Below are positions 5,448-8,499 of a DNA stretch of 8,499 bases, in pieces. The notes beneath the pieces are model-generated. The model ran no database searches. It was given only the letters and a program-made list of their open reading frames with translations, and had not been told where the DNA came from. The translations under genes were made by a program, and so were the position numbers. Origin of the DNA: Anoxynatronum sp033549305 (GTDB lineage Bacteria > Bacillota > Clostridia > Peptostreptococcales > Tindalliaceae); assembly GCA_033549305.1 (NCBI GenBank), contig JAWSUV010000125.1, forward strand, positions 1 to 8,499, written 5' to 3'. Every line of letters starts with the position of its first letter. The stretch's first letter is position 1.

Positions 5448-8067
5448 GAGGTGCCTCCTTCATTCTGTGATATAAATTTTCAGCGTATTTCAACTCTCCG
5501 TCACGGTCATAGATGGTGCCCAATACTTTGGCTTTCAGCACGTTCTCCAGGATCCGCCTGTAGATGGGACCAGGCTTGATGCCCAGCTGCTGTAGTTCGC
5601 TGCCGCCGATGGTCAGGTGAATATTTCGCAGCTTCAGCAGATAGATGGCGATGTAGTGACGGATATAGGGATTATCCGAATCATTGTAAAAGAATACCAG
5701 GGATTCTTCCGAGTGAGGCTTGAGCAGCTGGTAGATCGTATAGGTATCCACTTCATCCTGCCTCAGGACCTCATAGATCTTCTGGCGATGGTTCATCGAC
5801 TGGACAATTTGGCCAATGAGGGTCTGGTTGGCGACCAGGAGGTGGCAGACTTCTTCCAGTGATTCCGGCTGCACCTCTCCCATGAGCTGCATCATCGTCA
5901 CCACGGTGGGATTAAACGATGCCGGGGAAAGCTGCCGAAAGCCCTCCATGGAAAAGCGGATGTTTTTGAGGCGTTTCAGGGTATGTTCGCCCACCGTAAA
6001 GCCGGTGTGCAGCGATTTGAAGACGCCCAGCTCCTGCATCAGGGCAATGCTGCGGGGCAGAAATTCCTGTTCCCGGATCAGGTGCAGCATTTCCTCCCGA
6101 ATCCGGTCGTTGCTGAGACGGTTGACCATGTCATTGTTCAGTGCCTGTTCTATAAACTGGCGGGTGGAATGCTCGATGGCGAAGTTCAACCGGGAGGCGA
6201 ACCGGACGGCCCGGAAGATGCGGGTGGGGTCCTCGATGAAGCTCAGGTTGTACAGAACGCGGATTTCTTTGCTTTGCAGGTCTTTCATGCCGCCAAAGTA
6301 GTCGAAAAGCTCTCCGTAAAGGTCCTTGCTCAGGCCGATGGCCATGCAGTTGATGGTAAAATCACGGCGGAACAGATCACTCCAGATGTTGCTTTTTTCC
6401 ACCTTGGGCAGCGCTGCCGGATATTCGTAATACTCCCGGCGGGCGGTGACAATGTCGAGGGTGATATGGCTGGAAAGACGGATCACGGCCGTTTCAAACT
6501 GTGTATGAACCGTCAGCTTGCCGCCGATGGCCGCATGAAGAGCTTTGGCAAAAGCGATGCCGTCTCCTTCCGTGACAAAATCGATGTCCCAGTTATCGGC
6601 ACGCAGTAACAAATCGCGGACAAATCCGCCAACCACGTATACCTTCTGTTGGAGTTCATCCCCCACTTTTCCGGCTATTTTCAGGAGGTCCAGGATATTT
6701 TTGGAAAGCTGCTCCAGGGCATGGCGGCAGTTAAAGGTTTCCTGTTCGGACTCCAGAAAAATTTTCTGGTACCAGTAGGAGGTATGGCTGCCGTGAAGGT
6801 ATCGTAACAGGTCTGTGCGGGTGACAATGCCCACCAGTTCGCCTTTTTCCATCACCGGCAGGCGGCCGATGTTGTAGGTCACCAGCAGTTCGTTGATTTC
6901 GCTGACGGGCGTCGCCGGGGTCACCGTGACCACCTCCTGGCTCATAAAAGCCTTCACCGGCGCATGCCCCAGCCCGTGCGTGGAGGCTTTTTCAATATCT
7001 GTCCGGGAGATAATGCCGCAGATTTTCTGCTGGTCGTTCATCACCGGCATGCCGGTATGCCCGTAGCGCAGCAGAATCTTGTTGGCTTCATCAATGGTGA
7101 TGTGTTCCTGGATGGTTTTGACCGGTTTGCTCATGATTTCCCGGGCAACAATCTGGGGTTTGATCCGGTCTTCCATCTCTTCCAGCAACCGGGGTTTTAT
7201 CTCTGCCGGCAGCCCGTCTTTGATGGTGGCGGAGGCTGCCCGGGGATGACCGGCCCCACCGAAGCTTTCCAGGATATACGGAATATTGATGTTGTTTTCA
7301 AGACTGCGGCCGATGATGTAGCAGCGCGCTTCCATCCGGACTACCATAAAGACGGCGTCCACACGCAGCACTTCCAGCAGTTTATTGGCGATAATCCCGA
7401 TTTCGCTGACAAAATCGTCGCTTTCATAGGTCGTGATCCCAATCTGAAAATGGTTGATTTCATGTGTTTCAGCGTTTTTCAGCAGGATGGAAAATATTTG
7501 TTCGTGCTGTGGACTCCAGGCGTCCTGGATGTACTCGTTGACAATCTCCAGATTCGCCTCCCTTTCCAGCAGCCAGGCCACGGCATGTGCATCATGGCTG
7601 GTGGTGTTGCTGAACGTGAGGCAGTTGGTATCGGCGTAAATCCCCAGCGCAAACAGGGTGGCTTCGAAGGGGTTGACGGGGATCTGTTTTTCCTTCAGTT
7701 CTTCCAGCAGAATGGTAACGGTGGCACCGTAGGGTTTCATGATAAGGTCTGCACCGGGAATGGCTTTGTCATTGGGGAAATGGTGGTCATAAATGGTGAC
7801 CGGCACCCTGTCGATAATCTCGTCAAACTTGCCGATTCGGTCGGCCGTATGAATGTCCACCAGGATCAGTTCTTCCACGTGCTCGTTCCGGATCTTATTG
7901 GAGAATTTAATGGGCAGTACATTCTTGTAAAAGCTGTAAAAACGCTTCACTTCCTGCTCCAGATTACCTGAAAAAGCCATCAGAGCATCCGGATACAGCT
8001 TGGAACAGGCGACCATACTGGCCATCCCGTCAAAATCCAGATTTTGATGGCTGGTAATCAGCTTCAT
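5440..8067 (-). CDS. DHH-DHHA1-CBS-CBS-tRNA nucleotidyltransferase/poly(A) polymerase fusion
   Basis: This is an 875-residue four-part protein. (1) DHH phosphoesterase: SHQNLDFDG (His7, Asp11, Asp13), Asp71 in LILVDIHT, DHH 94-96 and Asp146 in YADTN; all metal ligands are present. (2) DHHA1: SFGGAGHPRAASA (268-280), the substrate-binding glycine loop. (3) Two CBS motifs (about 311-362 and 374-425), a likely adenine-nucleotide sensor. (4) Class II nucleotidyltransferase: GGFVRD (480-485), catalytic WDID with Asp494 and Asp496, FRRDFTINCMA (566-576), EDPTRIFRAVRFASRL (612-627), LSNDRIREEM (651-660) and a C-terminal LGIKPGPIYRRIL stretch (828-840). The last part should add CCA, CC or A to tRNA 3' ends, or poly(A); specificity cannot be read from sequence. 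The DHH half resembles oligonucleotide/pAp or cyclic-dinucleotide phosphodiesterases; its substrate is unknown. Start ATG 8067 has AAGGGGG 7 nt upstream. Similar fusions are known in other bacteria, annotated as CBS-domain or A-adding proteins. Confidence 0.92.
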   Translation of the reverse strand: MKLITSHQNLDFDGMASMVACSKLYPDALMAFSGNLEQEVKRFYSFYKNVLPIKFSNKIRNEHVEELILVDIHTADRIGKFDEIIDRVPVTIYDHHFPNDKAIPGADLIMKPYGATVTILLEELKEKQIPVNPFEATLFALGIYADTNCLTFSNTTSHDAHAVAWLLEREANLEIVNEYIQDAWSPQHEQIFSILLKNAETHEINHFQIGITTYESDDFVSEIGIIANKLLEVLRVDAVFMVVRMEARCYIIGRSLENNINIPYILESFGGAGHPRAASATIKDGLPAEIKPRLLEEMEDRIKPQIVAREIMSKPVKTIQEHITIDEANKILLRYGHTGMPVMNDQQKICGIISRTDIEKASTHGLGHAPVKAFMSQEVVTVTPATPVSEINELLVTYNIGRLPVMEKGELVGIVTRTDLLRYLHGSHTSYWYQKIFLESEQETFNCRHALEQLSKNILDLLKIAGKVGDELQQKVYVVGGFVRDLLLRADNWDIDFVTEGDGIAFAKALHAAIGGKLTVHTQFETAVIRLSSHITLDIVTARREYYEYPAALPKVEKSNIWSDLFRRDFTINCMAIGLSKDLYGELFDYFGGMKDLQSKEIRVLYNLSFIEDPTRIFRAVRFASRLNFAIEHSTRQFIEQALNNDMVNRLSNDRIREEMLHLIREQEFLPRSIALMQELGVFKSLHTGFTVGEHTLKRLKNIRFSMEGFRQLSPASFNPTVVTMMQLMGEVQPESLEEVCHLLVANQTLIGQIVQSMNHRQKIYEVLRQDEVDTYTIYQLLKPHSEESLVFFYNDSDNPYIRHYIAIYLLKLRNIHLTIGGSELQQLGIKPGPIYRRILENVLKAKVLGTIYDRDGELKYAENLYHRMKEAPHA

Positions 8068-8091
8068 GGAACTGCCCCCTTACCCTGCTTT

Positions 8092-8135
8092 GATCACTTT
8101 ATAAATCAATAGGGATCACTTCATAAATCAATGGG
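8092..8135. repeat. 22-bp imperfect tandem duplication at the 3' end of pdp
   Basis: Two adjacent 22-bp copies (8092-8113 and 8114-8135), each beginning GATCACTT and containing ATAAATCAAT, differ at only two positions (T/C at the 9th, A/G at the 20th base). On the minus strand the upstream copy encodes PLIYEVI of Pdp. The second copy is read in another frame, because 22 is not a multiple of 3, and supplies the last residues PIDL and the TAA stop; its remainder runs into the 31-nt gap before the next gene. Confidence 0.9.
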
Positions 8136-8499
8136 TTTTTACCGGGTGCTTCCCGGCCAATGGTGTAGGCCTTCAGCACAATGGCTTTTGCCTCTTTCGC
8201 CTTCTCCAGGTCATTGGCGTGAAGGGTGGCCAGGGATTCTCCCTGTTTCACCGCATCGCCGGTTTTTTGATTGAGTATGATGCCGACGGACAGATCGATG
8301 ACACTGTCCTTTGTCTCACGGCCGGCTCCGAGGGTCAGGGCGGCCATGCCGATGCTCTCCGCATCAATGTGGGAGACAATACCGTTCGCCGGGGCTTCCA
8401 CTTCCATCAGATACTCAGCGCTGGCCAGCAGGTCCGTATCATCCACATACCGGCTGTCACTGCCCTGGCTGGTGACAAACTGCTTCATGCTTTCCAGCG
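8099..8499 (-). CDS. pdp: Pyrimidine-nucleoside phosphorylase, C-terminal part (5' end outside window)
   Basis: The last 133 or so residues of a nucleoside phosphorylase II family enzyme are present; the full-length enzyme is about 430 residues. It catalyses reversible phosphorolysis of uridine, thymidine and deoxyuridine in nucleoside salvage in the cytosol. Diagnostic features of the C-terminal alpha/beta domain are visible: VEAPANGIVSHIDAESIGMA, then LTLGAGRETKDSVIDLSVGI, then KTGDAVKQGESLATLHAND. The frame continues past the window end (LES before the Met at 8488), so that Met is internal, in the family's KQFVTSQGSD segment. The C-terminus PIDL and the stop come from a 22-bp tandem duplication. 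Thymidine phosphorylase (DeoA) is the close alternative, but Pdp is the usual Firmicutes form. It lies 31 nt before the DHH-CBS-nucleotidyltransferase gene and is probably in the same operon. Confidence 0.9.
   Translation of the reverse strand, partial: LESMKQFVTSQGSDSRYVDDTDLLASAEYLMEVEAPANGIVSHIDAESIGMAALTLGAGRETKDSVIDLSVGIILNQKTGDAVKQGESLATLHANDLEKAKEAKAIVLKAYTIGREAPGKNPLIYEVIPIDL

Noticed and set aside
6964..7971. A 335-codon open frame on the plus strand
   Set aside because: It lies wholly antisense to the DHH-CBS part of the 875-residue fusion, whose motifs are intact; the plus-strand product shows no recognisable domain and is a mirror of the coding frame.

Overview
The window comes from a low-to-mid GC Firmicute, most likely a Clostridia-type bacterium. 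Support: strong GGAGG-type ribosome binding sites, TTG starts on two core genes, sigma-A style promoters, a Gram-positive type LexA with a matching SOS box, and the linkage of lexA to a methionine gamma-lyase-family gene (part of the hfq/lexA neighbourhood of many Clostridia). It reads as ordinary chromosome: no rRNA, tRNA, CRISPR array or insertion sequence was found.

Layout. Positions 1-835 (+) hold the 3' part of a PLP-dependent methionine gamma-lyase/aluminium-resistance family gene. It converges on a minus-strand block that fills the rest of the window, and the two are separated by one hairpin terminator (832-859). Read along the minus strand, the block starts with the 3' end of a pyrimidine-nucleoside phosphorylase gene (8499-8099). 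Next come an 875-residue DHH-DHHA1-CBS-CBS-tRNA nucleotidyltransferase fusion (8067-5440), a small M50 site-2 protease homologue (5447-4818), scpA (4762-3983) and scpB (3936-3307). The first three intergenic steps are 31 nt, an 8-nt overlap and 55 nt, and the scpA-scpB gap is 46 nt, so these five genes look like one operon.

A 465-base stretch without a confident gene (2842-3306) separates scpB from the next unit. It contains a near-perfect sigma-A promoter (TTGACA-17 bp-TATACT, 3081-3109). This is followed by a dyad that would fold at the very 5' end of the transcript, and by a doubtful 63-codon hydrophobic reading frame that ends 4 nt before the next gene. That gene is a 385-residue tyrosine recombinase with a complete catalytic set (2841-1684), followed by lexA (1515-895). 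lexA has its own extended -10 promoter and a one-mismatch LexA box over its -35 region.

Functional picture. The block mixes chromosome maintenance (ScpA/ScpB of the SMC condensin, a Xer-like recombinase, the SOS repressor LexA) with nucleotide and tRNA 3'-end metabolism (Pdp, DHH-CBS-NTase fusion). The points most worth a second look are the multi-domain fusion, the recombinase beside lexA with its structured leader, and a 22-bp tandem duplication that rewrote the C-terminus of Pdp.
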